Positions 16,175 to 24,835 of a stretch of DNA of 64,000 bases are shown here, one piece after another. Position 1 is the first letter of the stretch. Every line of letters begins with the position of its first letter. The notes below the pieces were generated by a model that saw only the letters and a list, made by a program, of their open reading frames with translations, made no database searches and was not told the origin of the DNA. A program made the translations under genes and the position numbers. This DNA is from Allobosea psychrotolerans (GTDB taxonomy: Bacteria; Pseudomonadota; Alphaproteobacteria; Rhizobiales; Beijerinckiaceae): contig NZ_PQFZ01000018.1 of assembly GCF_002917105.1 (NCBI RefSeq), positions 1 to 64,000 on the forward strand. The letters are read 5' to 3'.

Positions 16175-18460
16175 CTAGTGCCAGTGCCAGTGTGAGGACT
16201 GGTGATGGTCGATGGTGTCCTGGATGCGCACCTGGACGTCATGGAGCCAGTGGCTGCCACCGCCGTGGTCGCCCCCTGAGACGTGATGGCTACCCAAGTC
16301 AGACGGAGTCGCGGGGACCGAGGGCACAACCGGCGTGGGGACCGTCGGAGGCGTTACGACCGCGGGGATCGAAATGACGTCCGGGCTGCCGGTCGGGCTG
16401 GTGGCCGGCGGCTCGACAGTCGACGGTGCAGGCTCGGTCGTGACCGGAGGCGTTTCCGCGACCGGCGGCGTCGGGTCGACTGCGACCGGCGTCGTCGGTT
16501 CGACCGTGACAGGCGGCGCCGGATCGACCGCGACAGGCGGCGTCGGATCGACCGTGGCCGGTGGCGTTTCGCCGGTTGCCGGGGTTGTCACCGGCGTGTC
16601 GACGACCGGCTCAGAAGCCGCAATCGTGGCTCCGGACGACCCGAAGGCAGCCGACTCGATGCCATGCGACTGCGCGACCGATCCAGCGGTGAAGCTGTAG
16701 TCGCCATGTGCGGCATCGACGAAGCCACCTTGCGTCGTCTCGACGCTGCCGGTATCGCCGCCGCGCTGCTGAAAGCTCGCGAGCGAGACATCGGCCACCG
16801 TCAGCTCTGCGCCATCGGGATTGTAGTAGACGTTGTTGTGGATCAGGCCTGGATTGGTCTGATCGGTATCGATCGTGTTGCTGCCATCCTTCGAGACCTG
16901 GATGAAGTTCTCGTAAGTCTCGTTACCGGTGATCGTGTAGCCGTCCACACCGATGGTTGCGATGCCGTATTTTGCGTTGTCCAGCAGCGTGTTGTCGTGG
17001 ATCGCGTTGTTCGATCCGCCATGGATGAGAATGCCGCTGAAGGCGGTTCCCTGAACGAAGTTGCCGTATATCTGCGCGTTGCTGGCGAGGTTATCGAGAT
17101 AGATGCCGGAGCTCATGTCGTTGCCGGCCACGAATCCTCCGTCATGCGTATTCAGGCCGCCGGTATCGACGATGTGATTGTATCGGATCGTATCCCCCAG
17201 CGCGCCGGGATCCTCATGCGAGAACAGGTAGATGGCGCCGACATCCGGCGTCTGCTGACCGGAATGGCGAATGTCGTTGTATTCGATGACATTTCCGCCC
17301 GAGACCAGATTCGGGTCGTAATTGACTTCCGAAATTCCGAAGCGCGGCACATTGGTGATCGTGTTGTGATCGATCTGGTTGTGCGCCGACTCCTGCATGT
17401 CGATCGAGCCAAATTGAACGAAGGCCTCGTTCGAATGATCGATCACGTTATTCGAAATCTGGTTGCCGCTGGTCCCAGGAGTCAACGCGATCGCGCTAGA
17501 CCAGATATGCTCGAAGTTATTGTTCGAGATCAGGTTTCCGCTGCTGTCGCCATGCAGCACCACACCAACGCCGACATTGACGAAATGGTTCGATTCCACC
17601 GTCAATCCGGTTGCGTCGTGCACCTCGATCGCCGCAGTGGCGGGGTCGCCTGCAACTGCAGCCGTATCGGTGAAGGTCAGGCCCTTGATGCTGACATCCT
17701 TGGCGCCATCGACAACGAACAAGCTGTGATCCGAGGATGCGACCGCGCCTTCGCCGGTGAAGTCCGCGGGCGCCTTGAACAGCACGGTGTGCGTCTGGCT
17801 GTCGAACGACCATTCACCGACGCTGTCTGGTGTCTTCTCCGAAACATAGAACCGACTCGCCGGGCCCAGATCGTAATTGGCCTCGGTGGTGAAGGTCATC
17901 ACGTTGCCCTTGATGGACGCGATGGTCAGGTGATCGTTGGCGTAGCCGTTCTCCGAAAAGACCGTCACCGTCTCGCCGACCTGGGGCGCATGACCGGCGG
18001 GAAAATCCGACGGGTTGAATGCAAGCGATTTGCTCGGATCGGACCCGCTGGGCAGATCCTGCCCCCAGAGCCAGCCGCCCCGGATGGGATCGCTGGGATC
18101 GGCGGCGGGGAAGCGGCTCTGGACCTGCTGGACGCCGTTGACCGTAAGTTGCAGGACCTGTGCGTCGTCGACATGGGCCGACCAGATGCCATTCGCACCT
18201 TGAGTCCAGCCGGTCACCGGCGTGCCGCCGCTCACCACGGCATCTTGCCCGGCCATGCCCACGAAGGACGAGCCGGAATCGGCGGATGTCAGGTGGAGAG
18301 GAGCGTCGAGATGATAGGTACCTCCGGCGAGGTAGGCCGTATCGGCGCCGGCACTTTGCCGCATAGCCTCCTGGGCACGTTCCAAAGTCGCGAAGGCCGA
18401 CGATGCATCAAGTCCGGAATTGTTGTCATTTCCCGTTGAGGAAACGTAAAAATTAGCCAT
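16175..18460 (-). CDS. Secreted right-handed beta-helix protein, likely type I cargo
   Basis: A 761-residue protein without a Sec signal. Residues 1-100 carry the pectate-lyase-like capping start (YVSSTGNDNNSGLDASSAFATLERAQ). Residues about 240-520 are Asn-rich beta-helix coils (NLISNNNFEHI, NQIDHNTITNV, NAIHDNTLLDN). Residues about 620-715 are a Pro/Val/Thr linker of repeated PPVAVDP-type units, and the last 40 are His-rich (HHVSGGDHGGG and terminal SHWHWH). Right-handed beta-helices often bind, cut or epimerise polysaccharides. Position next to a type I exporter, no Sec signal and placement in an EPS locus suggest secreted EPS modification or surface binding. There are no RTX nonapeptides, so the export signal is atypical. 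AAAGGA precedes the start. Confidence 0.85.
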   Translation of the reverse strand: MANFYVSSTGNDNNSGLDASSAFATLERAQEAMRQSAGADTAYLAGGTYHLDAPLHLTSADSGSSFVGMAGQDAVVSGGTPVTGWTQGANGIWSAHVDDAQVLQLTVNGVQQVQSRFPAADPSDPIRGGWLWGQDLPSGSDPSKSLAFNPSDFPAGHAPQVGETVTVFSENGYANDHLTIASIKGNVMTFTTEANYDLGPASRFYVSEKTPDSVGEWSFDSQTHTVLFKAPADFTGEGAVASSDHSLFVVDGAKDVSIKGLTFTDTAAVAGDPATAAIEVHDATGLTVESNHFVNVGVGVVLHGDSSGNLISNNNFEHIWSSAIALTPGTSGNQISNNVIDHSNEAFVQFGSIDMQESAHNQIDHNTITNVPRFGISEVNYDPNLVSGGNVIEYNDIRHSGQQTPDVGAIYLFSHEDPGALGDTIRYNHIVDTGGLNTHDGGFVAGNDMSSGIYLDNLASNAQIYGNFVQGTAFSGILIHGGSNNAIHDNTLLDNAKYGIATIGVDGYTITGNETYENFIQVSKDGSNTIDTDQTNPGLIHNNVYYNPDGAELTVADVSLASFQQRGGDTGSVETTQGGFVDAAHGDYSFTAGSVAQSHGIESAAFGSSGATIAASEPVVDTPVTTPATGETPPATVDPTPPVAVDPAPPVTVEPTTPVAVDPTPPVAETPPVTTEPAPSTVEPPATSPTGSPDVISIPAVVTPPTVPTPVVPSVPATPSDLGSHHVSGGDHGGGSHWLHDVQVRIQDTIDHHQSSHWHWH

Positions 18461-18523
18461 AAAGGGGTTCCTTTCAAGGCGAGAACGCTATTGGCGTGGT
18501 CTCGGCCCCTAGATACCCCGGGA

Positions 18524-18581
18524 GGGTAAGGCTATTCTACCCAGGAAGGCGAAATTATATCGCTGAGAACTAGTACGTCAG
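18524..18581 (-). promoter_or_regulatory. Promoter and operator of the beta-helix gene
   Basis: On the minus strand CTGACG (18581-18576) and a perfect TATAAT (18559-18554) are 16 bases apart, a good sigma-70-type promoter. Just downstream GGGTA-N9-TACCC (18524-18542) is an inverted repeat covering the expected start of transcription, a position typical of a repressor operator. Confidence 0.6.
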
Positions 18582-18610
18582 TTCTATTTGTCCAAAATTG
18601 GCACACTATA

Positions 18611-18907
18611 TCAACGCACTGCATCTTGCGGGATTATCCCCCGTCCTGTGGACAGGGAAGGCTCTGCAGCGCTGGAATGGCACACCGTCAGATGGTGGTC
18701 GCAGATCCGAGGGCCCGCCGCCAGGCGATCGACGTAGTCTCGGAAGGCGGCGAGAGTCGCAACGGGACGCCCGCAGCGATCGCAGGTCACGAGCCCCTCG
18801 GCAGACAGGTCGCGCGGCAGCGAAACCGCAGGCGAACCACAGCCCTGGCAGCTGAACTCCACGCCTGCCGGCAAGGGCGGCACCGGGCAAGGCGAGCGCC
18901 TCCTCAC
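18611..18907 (-). CDS. Small zinc-ribbon-like protein
   Basis: A protein of up to 98 residues with two CxxC pairs (FSCQGCG and VTCDRCG, 18 residues apart) in a zinc-ribbon arrangement, followed by a helical RDYVDRLA segment and a CDHHLTVCH cluster. I place the start at GTG 18907, which overlaps the kinase stop (GTGA). An AGGAGG lies just inside that start, and GTG 18883 is another candidate. The metal-binding pattern and coding-like composition support a real gene. Role unknown; coupling to the chain-length kinase suggests an EPS-associated regulator. Confidence 0.55.
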   Translation of the reverse strand: MRRRSPCPVPPLPAGVEFSCQGCGSPAVSLPRDLSAEGLVTCDRCGRPVATLAAFRDYVDRLAAGPRICDHHLTVCHSSAAEPSLSTGRGIIPQDAVR

Positions 18908-21093
18908 GCCGAAGCCTGATAGAAGGACTTGTAATCCCGGTAGATCTGGCCGCGATCGGAGGCGTTGTAGCGCCCCTGCTCCTCGAGATCGACGCGGTTG
19001 AGCACGATACCGCCGACATCCAGCCCCAGCCGGGCGAGATGGTCGAGCGTCGTCGCCACGGTCGTCTTGCGCGTGTCGTTCCACTTGACCACATGCAACA
19101 CCGTGTCGGCGTGCTCGCGCAGCAAGGCGCTGTCGGCCGAAAGCAGGACGGGCGCGACTTCGAACAGGATGATGTCGTACCTCGCCCGCGCCTCGCGCAG
19201 CATCGCCTCGAAGGCCGGATTCGAGTAGACGTTCTGGCCGTCCCGCAGGCCGGATGCTCGCCGAACCGTCGCGACGGGCGTCGCTCCCGCGGCGCTGATG
19301 TCGCCAGCCGGAGGCAGGCATTGGTCGAGCAACGCTTCGTGCGGGAAGTTTTCGCCAAGCAGCAGGCGCCGGGGCGAGCCATCCACCACCAGAACCCGCT
19401 GCCCCATCTTCGCCAGCACGCGAGCCATGGCCGAGGCCACGAACGACTTGCCCTCGCCCGGCGCAGAAGAGGTGATCAGCACGACCTTCGGCGGGTTGGT
19501 GGGGGGGAACAACGCGGCCACCGTCGACCGTACCGCTTCAGCGAAGACGAGGCTCTCCAGCCCGCTCGGATAGTGTGCGAGATTGGGCAGCAGGCCGACG
19601 CAGTCGAGGTGGGTCTCCGCCGCGAACTCGTTCTCGCTGCGGAAACCGCGATCACGCTTCTCCAGCGCATAGGAGAGCGACGCGCCGGCGGCGAGCCCGC
19701 CCATCAGGGCAAGGCCCAGCACGAGAGCCGGGCTGGCCGAAGCCGGCAGCGAGGGAACTTCGGCGGGCGCCAGGATTTGCGCCATGACGGGCCTCAATTC
19801 GCTCACGGCGGTGGATTGCTGCTGTGCATCCGAAAGCTGCTTCAGCCGGTCGCGCGCGGCCGTCGCCTCGGCCTGCAGGGTTTTCAGCTGGCCTTCCAGC
19901 CCTCTGGACTCGATAGATTTCGTCTGCAGCGCCGCGACGCGCTGCGACAGCGCAACCTCGGCGGCACGGGCGGCCTGAACATCGGTTTCGATGTTGGCGA
20001 CCGACTGCGCCAGTTGCTTTTTCAGCCGCTCCTGCACCGATGCGAGCGTCAGCTTGAGCCGGGCCACCGCAGGGTGGCGATCGCCGGCCGAACTGACCAT
20101 CTCGTCCAGGGCCCTGCGTGCCTTTCCTTCCTCGTCCAGCAGCGCCTGGACGACCGGAGACCCGCCGAGATCCGTCGCCTGCGGCACATTGCCGGCAGCA
20201 AGCGAGACCTGCGCCCGGCGCAGGCGCATCTCCTCCCCGAGGCGCGTGACCGAGGCGGCATTGAGCTGGGCCAGCATGTCGCGAAGCTGCTGCTGCTGCA
20301 TGTCGGCCCCGTCCTGGCCGATCTCGACGAAGCCGGTCCTGATACGGAAGTCCTCGATCTCCTTGTCGATCCTGGCGAGATTGGCGCGCGCCTCCTGCGC
20401 CTGCAGGCCGTACCACTGGCTGGAGCGCTGCGAGGCGCTCGCGGTGGCCTCCATCTTCCGCCTGAGATATTCAACGCCGAAGGCATTGACGATGCGGGCA
20501 GCGCGATCAGGGTCGGTATCCTGGTATTTGAGGGTGATCAGATAGGCCTTCGCATCGTTGCTGACCGTCAGTGACGACAGCAATTTCTGCGCGACGATGT
20601 CGCGCCGCGCCGGCGCGGTCAGGGGACCTGCGCCGCCAAGTCCTAGAAGTTCCCGGATGCGGGCGCGAACCGGCGAAGAAAAGATCACCTCGGCGGCGCC
20701 TGCCATCAGCCTTGACAGGGACGAGGCAGGTTTCTCGGGCTCGCTATCGAGCCCCATACGCGACGCGACGGCGCGCGCCGTCGTAAGCGAGCGGATGATC
20801 CGTGCCTCGCTTTCGACAAGCGTCGAGGCCTCGAGCGCGACGCTGCTCGATTTACCGCCCCCGCTCGGGCTGTCCTCACGCGTGAAATCGAACTGCAGCA
20901 CCAGATCGGCCACGTAGCGCGGAGGCATGATCATCAAGGCGAAACCCGCAAGCAGCATGCTGCCGCAGGCGATCGACAGGATCAGCAAGCGCCGCTGCCA
21001 CAGCATCGCGAGGACATCGAAGCTCACGGCGTCATAGTGACTCGACAAGGTCGCCGGCTGTCGCGGTCCCCGCTTTTCGCTGAAGAAATCCAT
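18904..21093 (-). CDS. EPS chain-length determinant / tyrosine-autokinase-like protein (ExoP/Wzc-like)
   Basis: A 729-residue inner-membrane protein controlling EPS polymerisation and export. The Wzz domain has a first transmembrane helix near residues 33-55 (LLILSIACGSMLLAGFALMI), a periplasmic coiled coil, and a second helix near 470-490 (LVLGLALMGGLAAGASL). The cytoplasmic part has Walker A SSAPGEGKS, but the second motif reads VVDGSPRR rather than DxDxR, and Walker B reads IILFEVAP instead of IIDTPP. A terminal Tyr cluster remains (RYNASDRGQIYRDYKSFYQ). Kinase activity may be weak or lost. The start is ATG 21093; the long open frame upstream is a shadow of the sugar-transferase gene. Confidence 0.9.
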   Translation of the reverse strand: MDFFSEKRGPRQPATLSSHYDAVSFDVLAMLWQRRLLILSIACGSMLLAGFALMIMPPRYVADLVLQFDFTREDSPSGGGKSSSVALEASTLVESEARIIRSLTTARAVASRMGLDSEPEKPASSLSRLMAGAAEVIFSSPVRARIRELLGLGGAGPLTAPARRDIVAQKLLSSLTVSNDAKAYLITLKYQDTDPDRAARIVNAFGVEYLRRKMEATASASQRSSQWYGLQAQEARANLARIDKEIEDFRIRTGFVEIGQDGADMQQQQLRDMLAQLNAASVTRLGEEMRLRRAQVSLAAGNVPQATDLGGSPVVQALLDEEGKARRALDEMVSSAGDRHPAVARLKLTLASVQERLKKQLAQSVANIETDVQAARAAEVALSQRVAALQTKSIESRGLEGQLKTLQAEATAARDRLKQLSDAQQQSTAVSELRPVMAQILAPAEVPSLPASASPALVLGLALMGGLAAGASLSYALEKRDRGFRSENEFAAETHLDCVGLLPNLAHYPSGLESLVFAEAVRSTVAALFPPTNPPKVVLITSSAPGEGKSFVASAMARVLAKMGQRVLVVDGSPRRLLLGENFPHEALLDQCLPPAGDISAAGATPVATVRRASGLRDGQNVYSNPAFEAMLREARARYDIILFEVAPVLLSADSALLREHADTVLHVVKWNDTRKTTVATTLDHLARLGLDVGGIVLNRVDLEEQGRYNASDRGQIYRDYKSFYQASA

Positions 21094-21194
21094 GATGGCA
21101 GGCTCCCGGCTGATCCCGATTGATTCCGAGTAACAGGGTCGTGACCGACCGCTCCCCCGGGTGCGCCGCGAGCGCGAAACCCGCTTGCGGCGCG

Positions 21195-22670
21195 CTACTT
21201 CGCACCTCGCGCCAGCAGCACGGCCGGCAGGGTTTGAAGCAGCACGTAGAAATCCAGCCAGAACGACCAGTTGTGGATGTAGAAGCTGTCTTGCTGCTTC
21301 TGGACCGCGAGGTCGCCATCGCTGCGGTCGGTCACCTGCCACAAGCCCGTCAGGCCAGGCGGTATGCTCGTCCGCAAGGCCTGGAACGCGGCGTCGAAGC
21401 ATTGGCTGTGATAGGCCGGGAACGGCCGCGGCCCGACGATACTCATCTCGCCCCGCAGCACATTCCAGAGCTGCGGCAGCTCGTCGACGCTGGATCGGCG
21501 GATGAAATGCCCGATCCCGGGCAGGATCCGCGGGTCGTTCGACAGCTTGAAGAAGCGCTCCCATTCCTGCCGCGCCGCGCTGTCGGCGCCAAGATGCGCG
21601 GCCAGCCTGGCTTCGGCGTCCGCATACATGCTGCGCAGCTTGTAGACCTTGAAGATGTGGCCGTTCCGGCCGATGCGCGGCTGCGCATAGAAGGCCGAGC
21701 CGCTGTCGACCATCTTCACGGCAAGTGCGAACAGCAGGATCACCGGCAGCGCCAGAACCGCGAGCGGTATCGCCACGAGGAGATCCGCGGCGCGCTTCAG
21801 GCGCAGATTGCGCGGCATGTGGATGGCGCTGCGCAGCTCGACCCCGAGCAGCCCACCCATCGCCCACAGCTGCGGATTCAGGACCTGAAGCGCCGAGGCG
21901 TCGTGAACGATGAAGATCTGGCGCAAGGGCAAGCGCGCAAGCCAGTCCGCCTTTTCCCTGCACAGATCGCCTGATGCGCAAAGAGCGACCTCGATCCGCG
22001 GAGAGATGACATCGGCCTGTCCAGCGGTGATGACCGGAATATCCGTGATCTCTGCGGCATCGGACAGAGCATAGCCTTCGTCATCGGCTAGTATGGCGAC
22101 CGGTCTCAGCCCCAGCTCGGGCCGCGAAACCAGATTGCGTGCGAGAGCCGCACAAGCCGACATTGGACCGTAGAGGACGGTCGGGGCTGTCCAGAGCGAG
22201 CGGCGCAGCAATACGCCCCGGACGAGCGCCTCGACGTAGTGGCCGAGCAGAAGGGTCAGGGCCGCGCCGATGACGACGAAGCCCCAGAAATGGGAGGGCG
22301 GCGCCGCGACCGCCAGCCAGGCCAACACGATTGCGGCCGCGGTGGCATTGCCGAGCGTGCGCCGGCGCAGCCTGTCGACAGGTTCGGCGTGCTCCGAGCC
22401 ATACAGCCCGAAGCAGGCCTGGGCTCCGCACAGGGCGGGAATCCAGACCAGCATCAGCTTCGCCATGTGGGTGTGGGTATCGGCAACCGCCACGGTCGCG
22501 CCGAGCTGCAGGATGCCGGCGACGATCGTCAGCGCGACGAGATCTCCCGCCAGCAACGCAGCCGCAACCAGCTGCCGCCGCATTGCGGGAGCCAGATCGA
22601 CACCGAGCTGCTGGCCCGGCTTTGCGACGGCGATCGCGGATGGGACGACGCTGGTGACAACGTCCGGCAT
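21195..22670 (-). CDS. Undecaprenyl-phosphate sugar-1-phosphate transferase (WbaP-like)
   Basis: A 491-residue polyprenyl-phosphate hexose-1-P transferase that starts the EPS repeat unit on undecaprenyl phosphate at the inner membrane. Four N-terminal transmembrane helices (about residues 30-160), a Rossmann-like middle, then the catalytic C-terminus: a membrane helix, RIGRNGHIFKVYKLRSM, IRRSSVDELPQLWNVLRGEMSIVGPRPF and PPGLTGLWQV. The start at 22670 has GGGGAG six bases upstream; an earlier ATG is less likely. The priming sugar could be glucose or galactose. It is transcribed toward the chain-length gene 100 bases away. Confidence 0.92.
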   Translation of the reverse strand: MPDVVTSVVPSAIAVAKPGQQLGVDLAPAMRRQLVAAALLAGDLVALTIVAGILQLGATVAVADTHTHMAKLMLVWIPALCGAQACFGLYGSEHAEPVDRLRRRTLGNATAAAIVLAWLAVAAPPSHFWGFVVIGAALTLLLGHYVEALVRGVLLRRSLWTAPTVLYGPMSACAALARNLVSRPELGLRPVAILADDEGYALSDAAEITDIPVITAGQADVISPRIEVALCASGDLCREKADWLARLPLRQIFIVHDASALQVLNPQLWAMGGLLGVELRSAIHMPRNLRLKRAADLLVAIPLAVLALPVILLFALAVKMVDSGSAFYAQPRIGRNGHIFKVYKLRSMYADAEARLAAHLGADSAARQEWERFFKLSNDPRILPGIGHFIRRSSVDELPQLWNVLRGEMSIVGPRPFPAYHSQCFDAAFQALRTSIPPGLTGLWQVTDRSDGDLAVQKQQDSFYIHNWSFWLDFYVLLQTLPAVLLARGAK

Positions 22671-22720
22671 GGCGAACTCCCCTGTCACATGGTGACGGAA
22701 CCCGGCTGCGCCGGAGCAAT

Positions 22721-22811
22721 GTCCGATCGAATTGGATCGTTCAATCGCTCCAGAACCTTGTTGCAACGCGTTTTCTTCGCGGAAACCGGCATTCGCTTCG
22801 CTCGAAAACGC
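22721..22811. repeat. Intergenic repeat copy 2 (GCGTTTTC hairpin element)
   Basis: Second copy of the element at 1151-1234: GGATCGTTCAATCGCTC, then inverted arms GCGTTTTC (22768-22775) and GAAAACGC (22804-22811) around a similar loop. It lies upstream of the sugar transferase and downstream of the epimerase gene. Confidence 0.75.
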
Positions 22812-22890
22812 GCTCGAGCAGGATGCGAAAAAGCGGCAACCGGTTTTTCGCGTCGCTCCTGCTCTCGCTCCTGAATGAGAGACGGATTCA

Positions 22891-22929
22891 GATGTCGGAC
22901 GGGATCACGTGGTGAGCCCGTCCGACATC
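22891..22929 (-). terminator. Perfect 13-bp stem-loop after the epimerase gene
   Basis: GATGTCGGACGGG and its exact complement flank a 13-base loop, starting 9 bases after the stop of the minus-strand epimerase gene. Position and stem strength fit a transcription terminator or mRNA-stabilising stem; the U tract is poor. Confidence 0.65.
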
Positions 22930-22937
22930 ATCCGGCT

Positions 22938-23951
22938 CTACTGGGCCGCGACCCTTGGAATCGGCTCGATCACGGCCTGGCGCTCGGCTCCGCCCGCCGT
23001 CACCTGCCCCTCGATCCAGGCATAGGTCGGAATCAGCCCCTGCCTGAGATGGATGAGCGGCTCCCATCCCAACACCTCGCGCAGGCGGCTGTTGTCGCTG
23101 TTGCGGCCGCGCACGCCCTGCGGACGGTTGGTGTTGAAGCGCTTGAGGATCGTCTTTCCCGCAATCTCGGCGATGATGTCGACGAGCCCGCTGACATCGA
23201 CCAGCTCGTCGGTGCCGAGATTCAGCGGCCTGGAATAATCCGACCGCATGATGCGATAGATCCCCTCGACGCAGTCGTCGATGTACATGAAGGAGCGCGT
23301 CTGCTTGCCGTCTCCCCAGACCTCGATCGTATCGCCGGATTTCGCCCGCGCGATCTTGCGGCAAATGGCGGCGGGCGCCTTCTCCTTGCCGCCGTCATAG
23401 GTGCCGAGCGGTCCGTAGACATTGTGGAAGCGGACCAACCGGGTCTGGAAGCCGTAGTCCTCCGTGAAGTACTGGCACAGCTTCTCAGTATAGAGTTTCT
23501 CCAGCCCGTATCCGGGTTCCGGATCGGCCGGGAACGCATCCTCTTCCTTCAGCGGCACCACGGAGGGCACGTCCTGAAGATGCTGCGGGTAGACGCAGGC
23601 CGATGACGAGAACAGGAAACGCTCGACCTTGGCGTCATGCGCAGCCTTGAGCATCTGGGCGCTGATCATCGTATTGTTGTAGGTGATCGAAGCGTGCGCG
23701 CCGGAGATATAGCCGATGCCGCCCATATCCGCGGCGAGGTTGTAGACCTCGTCCATGCCGCGAACGGCCTCGCGACAGTCGTCGATCTCGCGGAGGTCCA
23801 GAATCCGGAATTCGTCCGCCGAGCTGGCCTGGTATTCCGGGTCCTTGATGTCGACGGCTCGAACCTTGTAACCGCGGTTCTTCAGATAATTGACCAGGTG
23901 GAAGCCGATAAAGCCGCCGGCGCCCGTGACCAAAACAGATTTCTGAGACAT
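22938..23951 (-). CDS. GDP-mannose 3,5-epimerase
   Basis: A 337-residue SDR epimerase matching plant-type GDP-mannose 3,5-epimerase (GME), which converts GDP-D-mannose to GDP-L-galactose (and GDP-L-gulose). Diagnostic segments: Rossmann GAGGFIG, NLAADMGGIGYI, YNNTMIS, SSSACVYP with the catalytic Cys (119), PGYGLEKLYTEKL (Tyr-x-x-x-Lys), GTYDGGKEKAPAAICRK with the catalytic Lys, and GVRGRNSDN. It links the GDP-mannose made by the nearby ManC to an EPS sugar, and predicts L-galactose or L-gulose in the polymer. A stem-loop follows the stop. Confidence is high because several GME-only motifs are present. Confidence 0.9.
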   Translation of the reverse strand: MSQKSVLVTGAGGFIGFHLVNYLKNRGYKVRAVDIKDPEYQASSADEFRILDLREIDDCREAVRGMDEVYNLAADMGGIGYISGAHASITYNNTMISAQMLKAAHDAKVERFLFSSSACVYPQHLQDVPSVVPLKEEDAFPADPEPGYGLEKLYTEKLCQYFTEDYGFQTRLVRFHNVYGPLGTYDGGKEKAPAAICRKIARAKSGDTIEVWGDGKQTRSFMYIDDCVEGIYRIMRSDYSRPLNLGTDELVDVSGLVDIIAEIAGKTILKRFNTNRPQGVRGRNSDNSRLREVLGWEPLIHLRQGLIPTYAWIEGQVTAGGAERQAVIEPIPRVAAQ

Positions 23952-24043
23952 CAGATCACTCCACTGAGAATTCAGCTTCAGGGATATCGATTTTTACTTT
24001 CTTCAGCAGTCGCCAAACCGAATTATACCTCTCTTGAGACGAT

Positions 24044-24835
24044 CTATCTTTTGTGGGTAGCTGATATCGCGATCTTCTCCCTGAGAAGCTGCAAGCTGGC
24101 TCCAACCATGAACTGCGGCACAATCTTGCCGTAGCGGCGCCAGAGGCGCCGCGGTTCCGACAACAGGCGGAACAGCCATTCGAGACCGTTTCGCTGCATC
24201 CAGAGCGGCGCCTGGCGCTTCGTGCCGGCGAGGAAGTCGAAAGCCGCCCCGACACCGATCATGACCGGCGCATCGATCTGGCCGAGATGCCGGGCCATCC
24301 AGTACTCCTGCTTCGGGGTGCTGAGCCCGACCCAGACGATGTCCGGCTTGGCGGCGTTGATCATGCGCACCATCTCCGCATCCTCCTCGGCCGGGACCGG
24401 CCGAAACGGAGGCGAGAAGGTGCCTGCCACGGCAAGCCCTGGAAAACGCCCGGTGAGGCAGTCGCGCAGGCGCTCGGCAAGACCGGGAGCGCCGCCGAAA
24501 TAATACTGGCGATAGCCCTTTTCCGCCGACAATGCGGAGAGCTGCAGCATCAGATCCGGGCCGTAGACTCTCTCCGTATGCCGGTGTCCGAGTTTGCGGG
24601 CCATCCAGACCAGCGGCATCCCGTCGGGCGTCACCAGCCCCGCATGTTCATGGATCGCCATGAGCGCCGGATCCGACTGGCTTTCGATCACCCCGTGGAC
24701 GCCGGTGATGCAGACGAAGTGGCGCGCCTTCCGGCCAATCCAGTCTTCGATCGCGTGCAGCGCGTCCGCCATCGTGATGGCGCTGACATTCACGCCCATG
24801 ATGCGGGCATGAGGAAGAGGGGTTTGCGATGTCAT
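24044..24835 (-). CDS. WecG/TagA/CpsF-family glycosyltransferase
   Basis: A 263-residue GT26-family transferase that adds the second sugar to a lipid-linked intermediate at the inner membrane. Family motifs: VCITGVHGVIES, LVTPDGMPLVWMAR, RVYGPDLM, YYFGGAPG, PDIVWVGLSTPKQEYWMA and GVGAAFDFLAGTKRQAP. The C-terminal basic amphipathic segment (RNGLEWLFRLLSEPRRLWRRY) is typical membrane anchoring. Its ATG overlaps the upstream UDP-xylose-synthase stop (TGATG), so the two are coupled. The donor may be an N-acetylmannosaminuronate or glucuronate type, or another UDP sugar; not determinable here. Confidence 0.9.
   Translation of the reverse strand: MTSQTPLPHARIMGVNVSAITMADALHAIEDWIGRKARHFVCITGVHGVIESQSDPALMAIHEHAGLVTPDGMPLVWMARKLGHRHTERVYGPDLMLQLSALSAEKGYRQYYFGGAPGLAERLRDCLTGRFPGLAVAGTFSPPFRPVPAEEDAEMVRMINAAKPDIVWVGLSTPKQEYWMARHLGQIDAPVMIGVGAAFDFLAGTKRQAPLWMQRNGLEWLFRLLSEPRRLWRRYGKIVPQFMVGASLQLLREKIAISATHKR

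Noticed and set aside
16335-16700. Repetitive plus-strand ORF rich in Gly/Thr/Val (VGSTVTGGAGS-like units)
   Set aside because: It is the antisense reading of the Pro/Val/Thr linker repeats of the secreted beta-helix protein, with no start signal.
21094-21981. Long N-terminal extension of the chain-length gene (open frame up to 21981)
   Set aside because: Arg/Gly/Ala-rich, antisense-type composition; it overlaps the real sugar-transferase gene in another frame, and ATG 21093 begins the conserved Wzz domain.
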